Below, one piece after another: positions 22,729 through 34,981 of a stretch of 64,000 nucleotides of DNA. A program made the position numbers and the translations under genes. Origin of the DNA: Eudorina sp. 2006-703-Eu-15 (taxonomy: Eukaryota; Chlorophyta; Chlorophyceae; Chlamydomonadales; Volvocaceae); the NCBI GenBank assembly GCA_003117195.1, contig BDSI01000192.1, positions 1-64,000 on the forward strand, written 5' to 3'. Below the pieces are notes generated by a model. The model was not told where the DNA came from, searched no databases, and was given only the letters and a program-made list of their open reading frames with translations. Every line of letters starts with the position of its first letter. Within the stretch, counting starts at the first letter, position 1.

Positions 22729-24900
22729 CGTACAGCCTACGTATCCGTCAGGAATGCAAGCGGCCGTCGTCAGCAGGACAGAGCAGACTCGGTCCGCCTC
22801 GTCATCAATTAAAGAGCAGGGTGAGTCACGGCCGCGGCACGCACGCACATACGCACTCTGCTGGTAACTCCAGCCATCCCATCAAAAAGTGGTATGTAGG
22901 GGCCAAATCGATTATGCTTTCCCGGTTACACGAATATAACGTTATTGCGTTCGGACCCCACATGCAACGGGATCACCTACCGATAGATGCCTAGCTAGCT
23001 ACCAGCAGGTAGCTAGGGGGAACCCCGCCGAGCGATCGATGGCGGCATCCATCCCGCAAACGACACAGCACAATGACGGAATGAACCACAACCTCGCCGG
23101 CTATCGAAACATATCGAGGAGGACCAGACCCGCCAGCACGCATGACTACGCATGACCACTGTAAGCCGGTACGGCAAAGAGCCGTACTTACAGATGCTCA
23201 CAATATACGTAAGGAACCCAAATTGGTTCCCAACCATCCGGTAAGCCTTTGCGTCTTACAACCACCAGGGGTGGTTGATTGCGTGCAGCCCTGCTGCATA
23301 CACTGGTACTGCTGTACGTACCTACACAGTGCACGACAATGGACATAGGAGCAGTTGGTGGTGAGTGATAATAATAAGTGGTGGTGGTGACTACGATATA
23401 TTGGTGGTGCCCAGTCATCAGCCCGGCGGGTGCAACTGAGATGCACAAAAAAATGGCGACTGTCTTGTATTGCGTGTATGTATGTCAAGTGTGTACGACA
23501 CCTACCACATACGTGCGCACATGACTAAGGCAGACCCGTACGGCGTTGGCGCGTTATGACAAGCGCGATTCACTTATTATTACCTAATAAAAATCATGCA
23601 CGCAGGTCCGATGCGCCCTTGCTTGTCGGTGTATGTGCTGCTCTTGCCGCTGCCTGTGCCGCCGGTAATGGTCGCTGCACCGCGGGGTGCCTCCATCTAT
23701 GTGCGTGCCAAGCATGCATGTTTGCTTGGATACGCTGCTGGCACCTGGCAGAGCTGTTCCCTCTTACAGTAATTCTGCTGCGTTGTGGTGCGTGCTGTGG
23801 GGTCACTACGTACTGTGGTGCTCTTCCGGTGGAGCGCCGCCGGGCGGTGGTTACCCATACATGCTAGGCACCGATGATCCACCGTTTTTTGTCGAGTACG
23901 CCGCTGAAATATTCGTGCCTCGTGGATGTCGGTATGGATGGGCGCATGTCGCTCGCACGCAGACGCGGCGGAACGTACGGCGGCGACCACAGCTTCGCTA
24001 TGGGCACCAGCAGCATCCGTTTTATTGGGGCGTCAGCGGGATGTAAACAGCCGTCCTGGGGACATGGTTGAAACTGAGGCGGGTATTCTCGCCAGGTCTC
24101 GCTGCCCTTCGCTGCGTGCTGAGCATCAGCTATGCAGCGGGTCTATCTTCACAAACCCACACCATTGCAGAGTGCAATGCACGGATGCTGACTGCAATGC
24201 TTCGTACGAAATTATATCCATCCGTGCGTGCAACAACACCTCGTAGCACTGCAGCTCCTCAAGGCAACTCGTATCGATCGACCGTTGCCGCTGGTATGCG
24301 CACGACAACCCTCCGTTCCTCTCGATAAGTTCTACCTCCATCCAACATGCATTTGTTTTGACCTAAACCTGCCATAACTGATGACACCGAATGCTTTGGG
24401 AAGACTTGTGTTGTTGCGAAGAGCCAGCTGCTACTGCAAGTTTAATTTCTGATCATGATAAGACTCAATGTATTAGTTATGCAACAGTCTACAGCGCTCG
24501 GAGGGGAAATCGGAATGTACGAAGTCGTTGGTGCCGTTGTCTGAGCCTCGCCCGCTGCTCGTCACATCCGAGAAGGATAGCTGGAGACATTGCTTGGATA
24601 GATCCACTCTGAGGGCAACTGCGTGGAAGTATAGTTACCATGGAAATCGAGTTTGGTGTACAGCCCGTTGACAGATGCCCTCTGATTCAACACATAAGGC
24701 TTGCTGGCTGCCATCGGAACTCCACCATCGAGCACACCTGGACGCGTGATTCTTTCCCAGACTGATTGCAGCGACGCCTTCTGCTTCAGGGTGTAGCATG
24801 TAGCGGTGATATGTCGTCAGTTTATAACACTCATACCTGGTGATTTCCGCGCAAATATTACCTAGTAATATCAAGTAATTTAGTTGATTTAAAATCTATG

Positions 24901-24908
24901 TATAAATA
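24901..24908 (+). promoter_or_regulatory. TATA-like box of the PKS gene
   Basis: TATAAATA lies only 6 bp before the ATG at 24,915. If it is a real TATA box, transcription would start about 25-30 bp downstream, inside the first codons, and the next in-frame ATG at 25,134 would be used. If the 24,915 ATG is correct, this match is accidental and the promoter is further upstream. Confidence 0.35.
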
Positions 24909-24914
24909 GCAAGG

Positions 24915-27900
24915 ATGGGAAACAAGAACAGCGGACAGAGCGAACCGACGGAAGTTGATGACAGCTTTGACCTCACCTCCGCCCACAATCTCGCCTCGAC
25001 CACATCACCATCCTCACGTGATGGACTTGAGGTATCTCCTGACGAACAACATGCCGGCGTCGGAGAAAGTGCTTCGCCTGGACAATCCATTGCGGCCGGC
25101 GGTGCCTCGACCACCACAGGCGCTTCAGCACCCATGAGTCCGTTCCTGGACGCTTGGTGCTGCATCTCGTACGCCAATGCGAGGTTTAGCGACCGCCTTG
25201 CGGTTGTGGACTTGGCTCCTCCGCCAGGCACGACGCCCACGCCGGCCGCAGCGGCACCTCCCGGGACGCCCGCAGCGGCCGCGGGGACCGCGGAACCCGA
25301 CCGGCTTCTCACCTACCATCAGCTCCACGACCGCGCAGTCGCCGCTGCGGCCGCGCTGCTGGCTGCCGGCGTGCGCCGTGGCAGCCGTGTGGCTGTGATG
25401 CTGCGCAACTGCAGCGAGGTTCTGGAGCTCCACTACGCGGCGGCCTTGCTTCGAGCCGTGGTAGTGAACGTGGTGCGTCCACAGATATAATTGCAGCGAG
25501 GCTGTCAGACATGGTGCATTTTATGAAGTGATTGGTGCTGGGTAGTGCTTCGACTGTATTGCGGTTGAAGGCAACCTAGGTGTCACCCGCGGGACACCCG
25601 CCAGAGCTGTCACAGCTGCTTCCTGCGGGCCTTGCTTTCGGTGCCTCCCATTCTGATTGCGTGATAGCTCCACCTTTCCCCATCTGCAGACTTTCACAGC
25701 AGCTCTCAGGTTTCGTCATTCGTCATGTAAGAACGAAGCAGTCTCCCTTGCATCCGTTCTGTCCGTTGCCTGCGTTTTCCTCGTGGACCCACTTGTTCGG
25801 TTGGATTCCCTCGAGGTGGCCGTGGCCTCCACCCAATCGCTTTGCCCCCCCTCCTCCTTTCCGCGCACCGCAGAATGTCAACCTGGCGGCCCCCGAGCTG
25901 TCATACATCCTCCGTGATTCGGAGTCCGAGGTCCTCGTCACACACGCCGCCGAGTTCGGATCTGTGGTCGCGGCGGCGCTGGAAATGACCGCCGACCCGG
26001 CCTCCACAACAACCGGGCCGGCCGGGGCTGCCACTGCTGGCCGGGGCGTTCAGGGCTTCTCCCTCCGCACCTTGTTCGTGGTCGACGATGGCAGCGCAGT
26101 GGGCACGGCACGGCTCCTGGCCAGGAGCGCAGTCCGGCGCGGCAGCTTCATTCATGTTGTGCCGTACCACGGCGCCGTCGCAGCCGCTCAATCAGAGACG
26201 GAGGCGGCGCCGGGCCGCAGTCCCATCGATCTGCGCATCGCTGCTGCTGCCGCTGCAGCCGCAGCCGCGGCGGCTCCAGGGGAGGCGGGCAGCTCGACGG
26301 GTGCCGCAGCGGCGCCTCCAGCTGCCGAGCAGGATCCGGATCCGGATGACCCGTACCACATGTACTACACCAGCGGCACAACTGGGCTGCCGAAGGGCGT
26401 GCTGCTGAGCCACCGGATCGTCATGCTGCACGCCATCGGGACCATCGCGGGTGCGTGGTGTTGCGTTCCCTAGTGCGGGGTTCCAGGCACTCACTCCGCA
26501 ACGGCTCCGCAGGGCCCCCTAGCGTTCATCTGGGTCGCTGCCTCGCCTGCCCATCGTGGATCTGCCATGACGTGTAGAAGGGTGGTTCGCCCCCATCTAT
26601 CGCACCCACCTCGCGGTCCGTCCGCTCGCTCGCTCCCCACCCGTAAGTATACTGAGTTCTGCTGGGTGTGCCTGGGGTCGTTCTTCGGGTTTGTTTCTTC
26701 ATTTTTTCAATTTGATCCCCACCCCACCCCCCTGCAGCGCAGTAAAAAATGTCTACCAATTTCCTTTACCCCACCCCCCTTTGCAGAGATGCGGCTGCAC
26801 GGCGGCGACGTGTGGGGCCACATCGCGCCGCTGTTCCACCTGGTGGACGTCTTCGCGGTCTACTCCATCACGCTGGTGGGAGGCCGCCACGTGGTCATGA
26901 GGAGCTTCACCCCAGTGGACGCCATCCTCGCGCTCGGTGAGCGGCGGACGGCCCCGGGCTCGCCTGCGTCTCGCGCAGTGGGCAGGTGGCCACTGGCTGC
27001 GGGCGGCGGTTCGTTGTGTTGTTCGCGTGCGATTGATCGATTGAGGGAATGGGATGCGTTACTGCAATCAAATTCGATTTCAGCTGTAATCCCGTGGACA
27101 GCCGCATAGAGGTGTGTGTGGGAAGGCAATCGGGCTTTGGGGATGGTGAGACTCAGTCGGCGAACTTGTCCAGGTATCCTTGTAAACGTGAGCTGAATAT
27201 AATCAAGTAACCTTTTTCTGTTTTCACCCGCGCTTCCGTCTGCGGTCCGGACCGTGTCCGCGCCTCCTCCCTACCCCTGCGCCCGCGCCCCACAGAGCGC
27301 GAGCGCATCACCGCCACCAACGTCGCCTCCACCATGCTCACCATGATCGCGAACAACCCGTTACTGCCGCTGGCCAACACATCCAGTCTGCGCGTGCTCA
27401 GCTGCGGGGGCAGCCCGCAGTCGCCTGCCGTGCTGGCGCGCGCGGTGGCGGTGCTCGGCTGCGAGATCTTCCTGTCGTACGGCATGACGGAGGTGTGCGG
27501 CAAGATCTCCATGAGTATCCTGCCGTACGGCTGGTGGCGACGGCGCGGCGGGGTGAGCGTTGGAAGGGGGACAACATGGAGATGTTGATTAAGGTGGTAA
27601 ATACAGCGGACAGCCGTGACCCCGTGTTCTGACCGACGTCTACTGCATATGTTTAGTAATGCGCGTCGCGGGGCAGGACGTCGAATGGCAAATCTCGACG
27701 GCAGGGGCTCTGCCGCTCGTCGGGGCCCCCGGGTCCATTCGGGCGCCGCCGTGACCCCACCGAGGGGAGACGCGCGGGGTACAGCTGCCGGGAATGAACA
27801 ACACCTCATCTCACGTCCTCTGTCACACGCGCACACGTGCACTTACTTACTGCACTTGCAAACCCTTCGCAACCGTGCGCGCTGGACCGGTCCGTAGCGA

Positions 27901-30900
27901 TACGACGCTCAGGCGCTGCCGCCCCCGTCCATCAGCCCTGCGGGGCCGGCGGAGGCGACGCAAACCCGCGGGCTTTGCCGGGTCGTTGAGATGGCGACGC
28001 GGGCTGTCGCGTACAGCCCCTCCCTGGACCCCGCGTCCCTCAGTCCCGCCCAGCTGATGGACCTGGTCTTCACATGCGGCCGCCCCTTCGTGCTGATGGA
28101 GGTACGGGTGACGTGCGGGAACTGGGAACGAACGCCGCCGGGGCAGCAGCGAGCCCGTGCTCTACAAGCTAGAACACACATGGCGGCTGAGTACACGTGC
28201 GAGGTAGTCCTGGGGCATCCCTGGGGCCGCCCTTGTGTCTTGGATAGGCAAGAAGCGGCGGCGAGGCAACCACTGAGAAGCCCAGCGTCTGCTAACTTAT
28301 GCCTGTCATGGTCTCGCGGGCTTCGTGTGGCTGCAGGTTCGTGTGGTGGCGGAGGACGACCATGGCCGCCAGCACGACGTGGCCCCCGGGTCGGCGGAAG
28401 TGGGGGAGGTCTGGTGCCGTGGACCCACCGTGTTTGCGGGTAAGGGCGACGGCATTGCATTACCCGAGGATGCTGTCGAGTTGCCTCAGTACTCCCGAGG
28501 CACTCACCCGCTTCTCTGTGATGCTGTTTCCGGCACGCCGACGTGTTGTGGGCGAGCAGGCCTTCATGTTCTTGTGTGTGGCGTTGTCGGTGTGCGCTGC
28601 GGCCGAACAGTGGCACCCGTCAATGACGAATCGAATAAGCCCTGTCCTGTGTTGCTAGTTCCGCTTCCCCGTGACGCCTCCGCGCGCGTTCGAAGTGAGC
28701 ACCCAACACCACCACCACACGTGCAATTTCCCATCGCACTCGCCCCGACGTCCACTTCAGGGTACTGGCATCGCGAGCACGCCACCGCGGAGGCCTTCGC
28801 CCCCGGGGGCTGGTTCCGGAGCGGTGATCTGGCGGCGGTGGACCCGTCGGGCTGCATCCGGGTCGTGGACCGCAAGAAGGACATGGTGAGCCGGAGGGAC
28901 AGCGTATCCGGGGTCCGCAGCTAAGCGGGGATGCGTGACATGTTGGCCGTGACATGTTCAAAAGCGCGGTTGCCGACGAATGTCAGACGATCTCCAGGCC
29001 TTTGCCGGCAGCTCGCCTTCTTTCCTCTTTCCTCCCCGGGAAGCCCGGTCATCATCCCGAGACTTGTCCCGGCTCCCATAAGCACCCGGCAACGGAGTAA
29101 AACCCAAACACCGGCAAGTAAACAATACAGGGATGCCAGACGGCCCATCCGGCATCCACTGGCAGCGCCAGCTCCAGTCCCCATCCGCCTCCCCCCGGCC
29201 CGCGCGTCCCGTCCCGTCCTGCAGATCCTGGTGGGTGGTGAGAATGTGTATTGCAGTGAGGTGGAGGCGGTGCTCCAGGCGCATCCGGCAGTCGCGCAGG
29301 CGGCCGTGTTCGGCCAGCCGAATGCGCTGCTGGGCGAGGTGGTGGTGGCGGCCGTGGTCAGGCGGCAGGCGGTGGTCGCCGCGCCCGCCGGGGCGGTGGC
29401 GGCGGAGACGTCGGAGGCGGACCTGGTGGGCTGGTGCCGCCGGCGGCTGGCGCACTACAAAGTGCCGGCCAAGGTGCGGGGCATTCACTCGTGGGGAGAC
29501 AGCGACAGAAGGCGGGATACAGGACTTTAGTAGACTCCTTCAAACTGCGCTGCTGCAGCCAGAGCAAAGGTGCGGTGAATTACGAGGCGACAGAGGCGGG
29601 TTGAAAAAATAGGAAATTGGTAGACATCTTGAAACTGCGCTGCTGCGCTGCCAGAGTGAAGGCCCGGTGAATTACGAGGCGACAGAGGCGGGGATCGGGG
29701 TTGCGGGCTGGTCACCGGCCTTCTTGGGGACTGCTGGGTCCAAGTGGTAGCCTTAAGGGTGGCGACTAGGAGTGCATAGGCGCACGCAGGGAGTGGGGGC
29801 GGCCGGGACATCCGCGATTTGGCCGCTTGCCTCCTACAATTATAAGCGTAATACATGCATAAACGGAACCAATTCTGAAAGAAGGTACTTGGTATCGACG
29901 CTGGCTGCCCACTCCCTCGCCGGCCCTGCCCCAAGATCCACTTCATGGACCGGCTCCCCGTGACCGGGTCCGGCAAAGTGCTCAAGACGGAGCTGAGGCG
30001 CCTCCTGGCGGCGCCAGGGGCCGCTGCCGCACTGCCGGCCGCAGCGCCCGCAGGGGCTGCGCCCGCGGCTGGGCCCGCCGCCCCTCTGCCTGCGGCGCCG
30101 CCAGGCCCTCCGCCCCGAACACCTGCGGCTGCAGCCCCCGCGAGGACCACCACCCCCCGGGCCAAGGTCGCAGGAGAGCGCGAGGCGGCGCTGCGCTTCG
30201 CAGCGGCCGTCCGCGCGGCCTTCGCGCCGCCTGGGCCCGCTGCCGGGGCCGCCGTGGCGGGGCGCGGCGGCGTGGGTCTGTTCGGTCCATTCAGCCTGCC
30301 GCTGCTTCCGCTCCACAGCCTCACGGACCCGGCCTGCAGCTATGCGGCCGTCCTGCCGCCGCCGCCCCCGCTGCCGCCGCACTCAGCGACGCACGGCGGC
30401 GAGGTGGGCGCGTACGTGACGGCGGCGGCGACGGTCGCCTGCCGAGCACTCTACGGCGGTGCGCGCCATCTGCTGCTCATCATTGCCGGACAGCTGCCGT
30501 CGTCGGCGTCCGCCAGTGACATGGCGCGCGAGGTCGCGAAGGCCGCGGCGCGCCACCACACCGCAGCCGTCGTCCGGCTGGTGGCGGTGGAACCCCGCGC
30601 CTGTCTGGCCGACCCACGGGTCCTTCGGTTCGCCCTGCTGTCAGCCAAGCGCGGCATGCCTCCGCTGGCCGGGGTGGCCGCGGTTGAGCTCCGCCTCCGC
30701 GAGGACGCGAACTCGCCGGTCGTGGACCTGGGTGCTGCTGCGGCTGCACGGGGAGCTTCGGCTAGGGAGCCGATGCCGTCGCGTGTGCGAGTGTTGTACG
30801 AGGCTGTGCGGTCGGCGCTGCCAAACCTGCCCGTCGTGCCGCCGTTCATGGCGGACGGGCGGCCGCGGCCGCTGCCCGCCGACACGCCGCTGGTGCTGCT

Positions 30901-33900
30901 TGGCGCCGTTGGCGCATCAGTCGGCTCCGATGCAACCAGGCCAGCAGCACCTGGTGTTGAGGCCGCGGCTGGCGAGGTTGAGGCCGCCGTCTCAGCGGCG
31001 TTGCGCGCGGGCGCCCGCCGGCTGATCGTCGTGATATGTGGCGTCGGCGTCGACGACGCCAATTTCCCTGCCGTTCAGCGCCTCGCTGCCGCCACCGCCG
31101 GCGCCGACGTGCGACTGGTGGTGGTGCCGGCCGAAGCCCTTCGCGACCCCCAGCTGGCGCGGTACGCCATTCTGTCGGCCGCCCGCGGCCTGACGCCCCT
31201 GTCGAGCGTCCTCTTCCCGGCGGCGCCCGGGGTATCTTCATCGCCGAGCATCGAACCAACACTGTCGCCTGGCGCCGTGCCGTTGGGCTCAGCGGTGGCC
31301 GCTGTGCCGCACCCGGCGCTGCCGCAGCTGACGGCGCCGCCGCGCCCGGCGGTGGCGGGTGTGCTGGCGGAGGTCGTGGCCGATGTCCTGGGCATGGCTG
31401 CGCCCCCGCCAGGCGGGACGCCGCTCATGTCGGCCGGCCTCAACAGCTCCGCTGCGGTGCAGTTGGTCAACCGCCTGGAGGACCGACTGGGGCTGCAGCT
31501 GCCGCCCACCCTGGCGTTCGACTACCCCACGATGGACGAGATGGAGGCCTTCCTCGCCAGCATGAGTGGCGCCGCCGAAGACGGCGCCGGCGCTGCCGCC
31601 AGCGCCGCTTCCGCGGCGCCGGCGGCCGCTCCGGAACCACCTTCGGCGCATCAGCTTGTGCCCAGGGTGCTGGGCATTGTACGGGAGGTGCTGGGCGGTG
31701 CTGGCGGCGGCGGCGGCGGGGCCTTGGCGGCGGACACGCCGCTGATGGCCGCGGGCGTCAACAGCACCGCCGCCGTCAGCCTGACGAACGCGCTGGAGGC
31801 GGCCTTCGGGGCGCAGCTGCCGCCCACGCTGGTGTTCGACTACCCCACGGTGGCAGACATCGCTGACTTCCTGGTCCACCAGGCTGGCGGTGTGACGGCG
31901 GCCGCCGCACCGGCAGCTCACCAGAACGTCACGGCCACGCGCCAAGGTGCGCTGTTTGTGTGTGCGTTGGCGACGTGCTGGTGTCGCAGAACTGGATCCA
32001 GATCTGGATCCGAGCGTCTTGCGGCACAGCCAGGAACGATGCCGAGCCCAGACCTGCTGTCCCCTCACACCTATAAGAATCTGCGGACCCTGCGGCATTC
32101 CCATCCCTGTGTGTCTCCAGTCGACCATTGGGTCAGTGGTATCCGTACGAAAAGCGATAGCTATTGGCTGATGATTATCTGGAGTAGAGGTCCACGAGCG
32201 GTAGGTACCGTGCTGCGCCTGTTGGCAAACCTGTGTCTTTGCTCAACCCTGCGTGCAGTCCCGGCGCCGGCCGCACCGCCGCCCGCGACATCGCCCAACG
32301 CGAGCCTATACGACGCTCAGGCCGCCGCAGCGTCACGTGTACGGCAGGCCGTGCTGGAAGTGCTGGGCGGCTCCGCGGCGGCGCAGCTGGGAGATGACAC
32401 GCCTCTCATGTCCGCTGGTGAGCTCTGCTTCGTTTTTGTTTGTTTGTCTTACTTCACGATATAAATGCAAGAGATTGGATCGACTCGAAAAGGTTCTCAA
32501 CATCTCGCCGCAACACTTCTTTTCAGTCGGTTGTGCTCGACAGCACGGCAAGCACAAGCGCCTGATATCGGCCGATTCTCCCCCCTTTGTTTTTTTGGAT
32601 TCCATTTGACGCGGCGGCTCCATCGTTCGCAGGCCTCAACTCGTCGGCGGCCGTGCAGCTGACCTCCTCCCTGGAGCATTCCCTGGGCGGCATCCAGCTG
32701 CCGCCGACGCTGGCCTTCGACTACCCCTCCATCGCCGCTATCGCCGAGTACCTGGCCACCTCGGGCGCTGTCGTCGGCGGAGTTTCACCTCCTCCGGGTG
32801 GTGCACTGTCGGCAACGGCAGCTGTCGCCGCGCCCTCAGCCCCGCCGCCCGCTGGCCCCGCTGCGGTGCCTCCCGCCCCACCAACGCACCCTCTGCCGTC
32901 GCCGGCGCCGCAACAGCAGCTGGGCGGTGCGCTGGTGCGGCCCAGTGCGCTTCCGCCACCGCCGGTGGACACCCGCGGTGGATTATCATCGGACGGTGCT
33001 GGCCGCCGCGGTCGCGGCAGTGATGTGGTGGCGATCACAGCGGCGGCCAGTCGGGCCCCCGGGGGGACGGTGGGACAGCCGTGGCGGGGCGCATCCGCGG
33101 ATCGCACCACCCGGGTGCCCCTCAGCAGGTGCGCGGTGCGGCGACTCATTTAGAGTTCAGATACTGCGCACCGCATTGTGCGTCGAAGCCTGTGGTTATG
33201 TTCGTTCCCTGTGGTTGCGGAAATCAGCCCACGACGCCCCCTAAATTTGCTGCCCTACTCGCCTCCCCGCCCTCCCAAGATGGGACCTGGACCGGCTGGT
33301 GGAGCCGGGGCTGCCCGCGCAGCTGGGCTGCTTCCTGGCGGATGTGGAGGCCTGGGACCCGACCCCCTTCGGCATCAGCCGCGCGGAGGCGGTGCTGATG
33401 GACCCCCAGCAGCGGCTGCTGCTGGACGCTTTCGCGGAGGCGCTCCTGGCGGAGCGCGCGGCCAACGTGAGAGCAGCGAGGAAGGAACACCCATGCCATG
33501 CCACCGCATGCTGCGTTTACCCTGGCGGGAAGGCGGCGGGCAGCCAAGAATGGGCTGGGTTGGCCACCATTGCAGGCTTGCAGCTACCGTCGGCTCCCTC
33601 CCCACCGCATGCATGGCACACCACGACCGCCCCCCTCTGAGTGCAACTGCCGTCTCTTGGCCCCCTTGTGAGAGCAGCGTGACGCCACGCCTCCATGTGG
33701 AGCGAAACACAGACGCGGCGGGCGGGATTGTGGGTTGGTTGGTTGGTTGCCATTCTTGACACCCCACATGTACGCTTTCCCACCTTGCCCATCTCCCAGG
33801 TGTCCGCGGACGGCGGCGCGGCCGCGGCCGCAGCAGCAGCCCGCGGCGCCGTCGGCGCCTCCCTGGGCATCTACGTGGGCGTCTCCCAGCTGGAGTACGC

Positions 33901-34945
33901 GCGGATGACCCTGGAGCAGAAGATCGACGTCAACGCCTTCTACGCCACCGGCGCGCACCTCTCCGTCACGTCCGGCCGCGTCTCCTACACCTTCGGCCTG
34001 CGCGGCCCCGCCGTCACCGTCGACACGGCCTGCTCCTCCAGTCTGGTCGCCACGCACCTGGCGGCCAAGTCGCTGCTGGCGGGCGAGGTGGTGGCGGCGG
34101 CGGCGATGGGCGTCAACATGACGCTCGTCAGCAGCTGGACGCAGGTGGGTGGCGCCGGCTTGCATGGACCTGGACTGACCTGGAGGTCCCGGCCGTCCAT
34201 CGCCTGCCGACCCACTGGCTTGTCCAGCAACTTCTTCGGACTTTGGTTAGGGTTGGGTTACCTTCACGACTGCCAAGGGTCTGCGCGCAAGTTTCGTTAC
34301 AGTGGCCTCCTTGCTCCATCCCTGCGCGCAAGCACCCTGTGCTGCTGTGCGTTCTTGACCAACTACTCCCCCACGACGAGTACAGTCTGTCGCAGTCCGT
34401 CTCACCGGCTCTCTCACCGGCCCCTGCGCCCTGGCTGCCGCCACCAGGCCTGCAACCGCGCCGGCATGCTGGCTGAGGACGGCCGCTGCAAGACCCTGGA
34501 CGACTCCGCGGACGGCTACGTGCGGTCCGAGGGCGTGGGCGCCCTGCTGCTGAGGCTGCTGCCCGCCGGCGGCGCAGCCGCGCGGGCGGGACACGGCGCC
34601 GTCGCGCTGCTGGCCGGCACCGCCGTCAACCAGGACGGCCGAAGCAGCAGCCTGACCGCCCCCAACGGCCCCGCGCAGCAGGTGCGGCGAAGCCCTATCG
34701 GTCGACTGGGATTCCGTGACACTTGTGACCACTGCCTTTGGATGAGGCATGGAGGGACGTGCCAATGCCATGTTTCATTCTCAAGGTTTCCACGTACTCG
34801 AATGCGTGCTTTGTTTATTCTCAGGGCTTCCAATCATCACTCTTCTTTCACCCTGCAAACGCTTACACCTCCTCCCCAGGCCGCCATCCGTTACGCCCTG
34901 GCGATCGGCGGGTGCTACCCACGGGCCGTGTCGTGCCTCGAGATG

Positions 34946-34981
<36 letters not shown>

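Larger units (their letters stand above)
21771..24900. other. Stretch without a supported gene
   Basis: No set of frames joins into a convincing gene. Weak minus-strand exon-like pieces occur near 22,760-22,820 (LLTTAACIPDGY) and 23,255-23,290 (QGCTQSTTPGG between CAG and GTAAGA). These could be 5' exons of the SRCR gene or relics. The part from 24,100 to 24,900 should hold the PKS promoter, and apart from a TATA-like site I see no motif there. Confidence 0.35.
24915..30010 (+). other. PKS loading domain: acyl-AMP ligase (adenylation)
   Basis: Residues about 74-715, spread over exons 1-9, form an ANL-superfamily enzyme that activates a carboxylic acid as acyl-AMP and hands it to the ACPs. 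Visible motifs are the P-loop [12 protein letters not shown] (near 26,360), SYGMTE (near 27,475), GWFRSGDL and DRKKDM (exon 7), [14 protein letters not shown] (exon 8), and the catalytic lysine region [10 protein letters not shown] at the start of exon 9. The substrate is unknown; a fatty or other free acid is typical for ligase-type PKS starters. It may be an acyl-CoA-synthetase-like or FAAL-type ligase, which cannot be told apart here. The first 73 residues are Ser/Thr-rich and unlike the family. Confidence 0.88.

Noticed and set aside
23926..24246. Plus-strand ORFs at 23,556-24,328 as a gene before the PKS
   Set aside because: They are short, overlap in several frames, have no splice-compatible neighbours and no recognisable motif beyond a few Gly/Cys-rich runs.
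27525..27588. Extension of PKS exon 4 to 27,552 with exon 5 starting at 27,991
   Set aside because: It is also in phase, but it would insert residues (YGWWRRRG and more) foreign to acyl-AMP ligases. The GTACGG donor at 27,525 with the CAG acceptor before 28,017 gives [16 protein letters not shown], which fits the family better.
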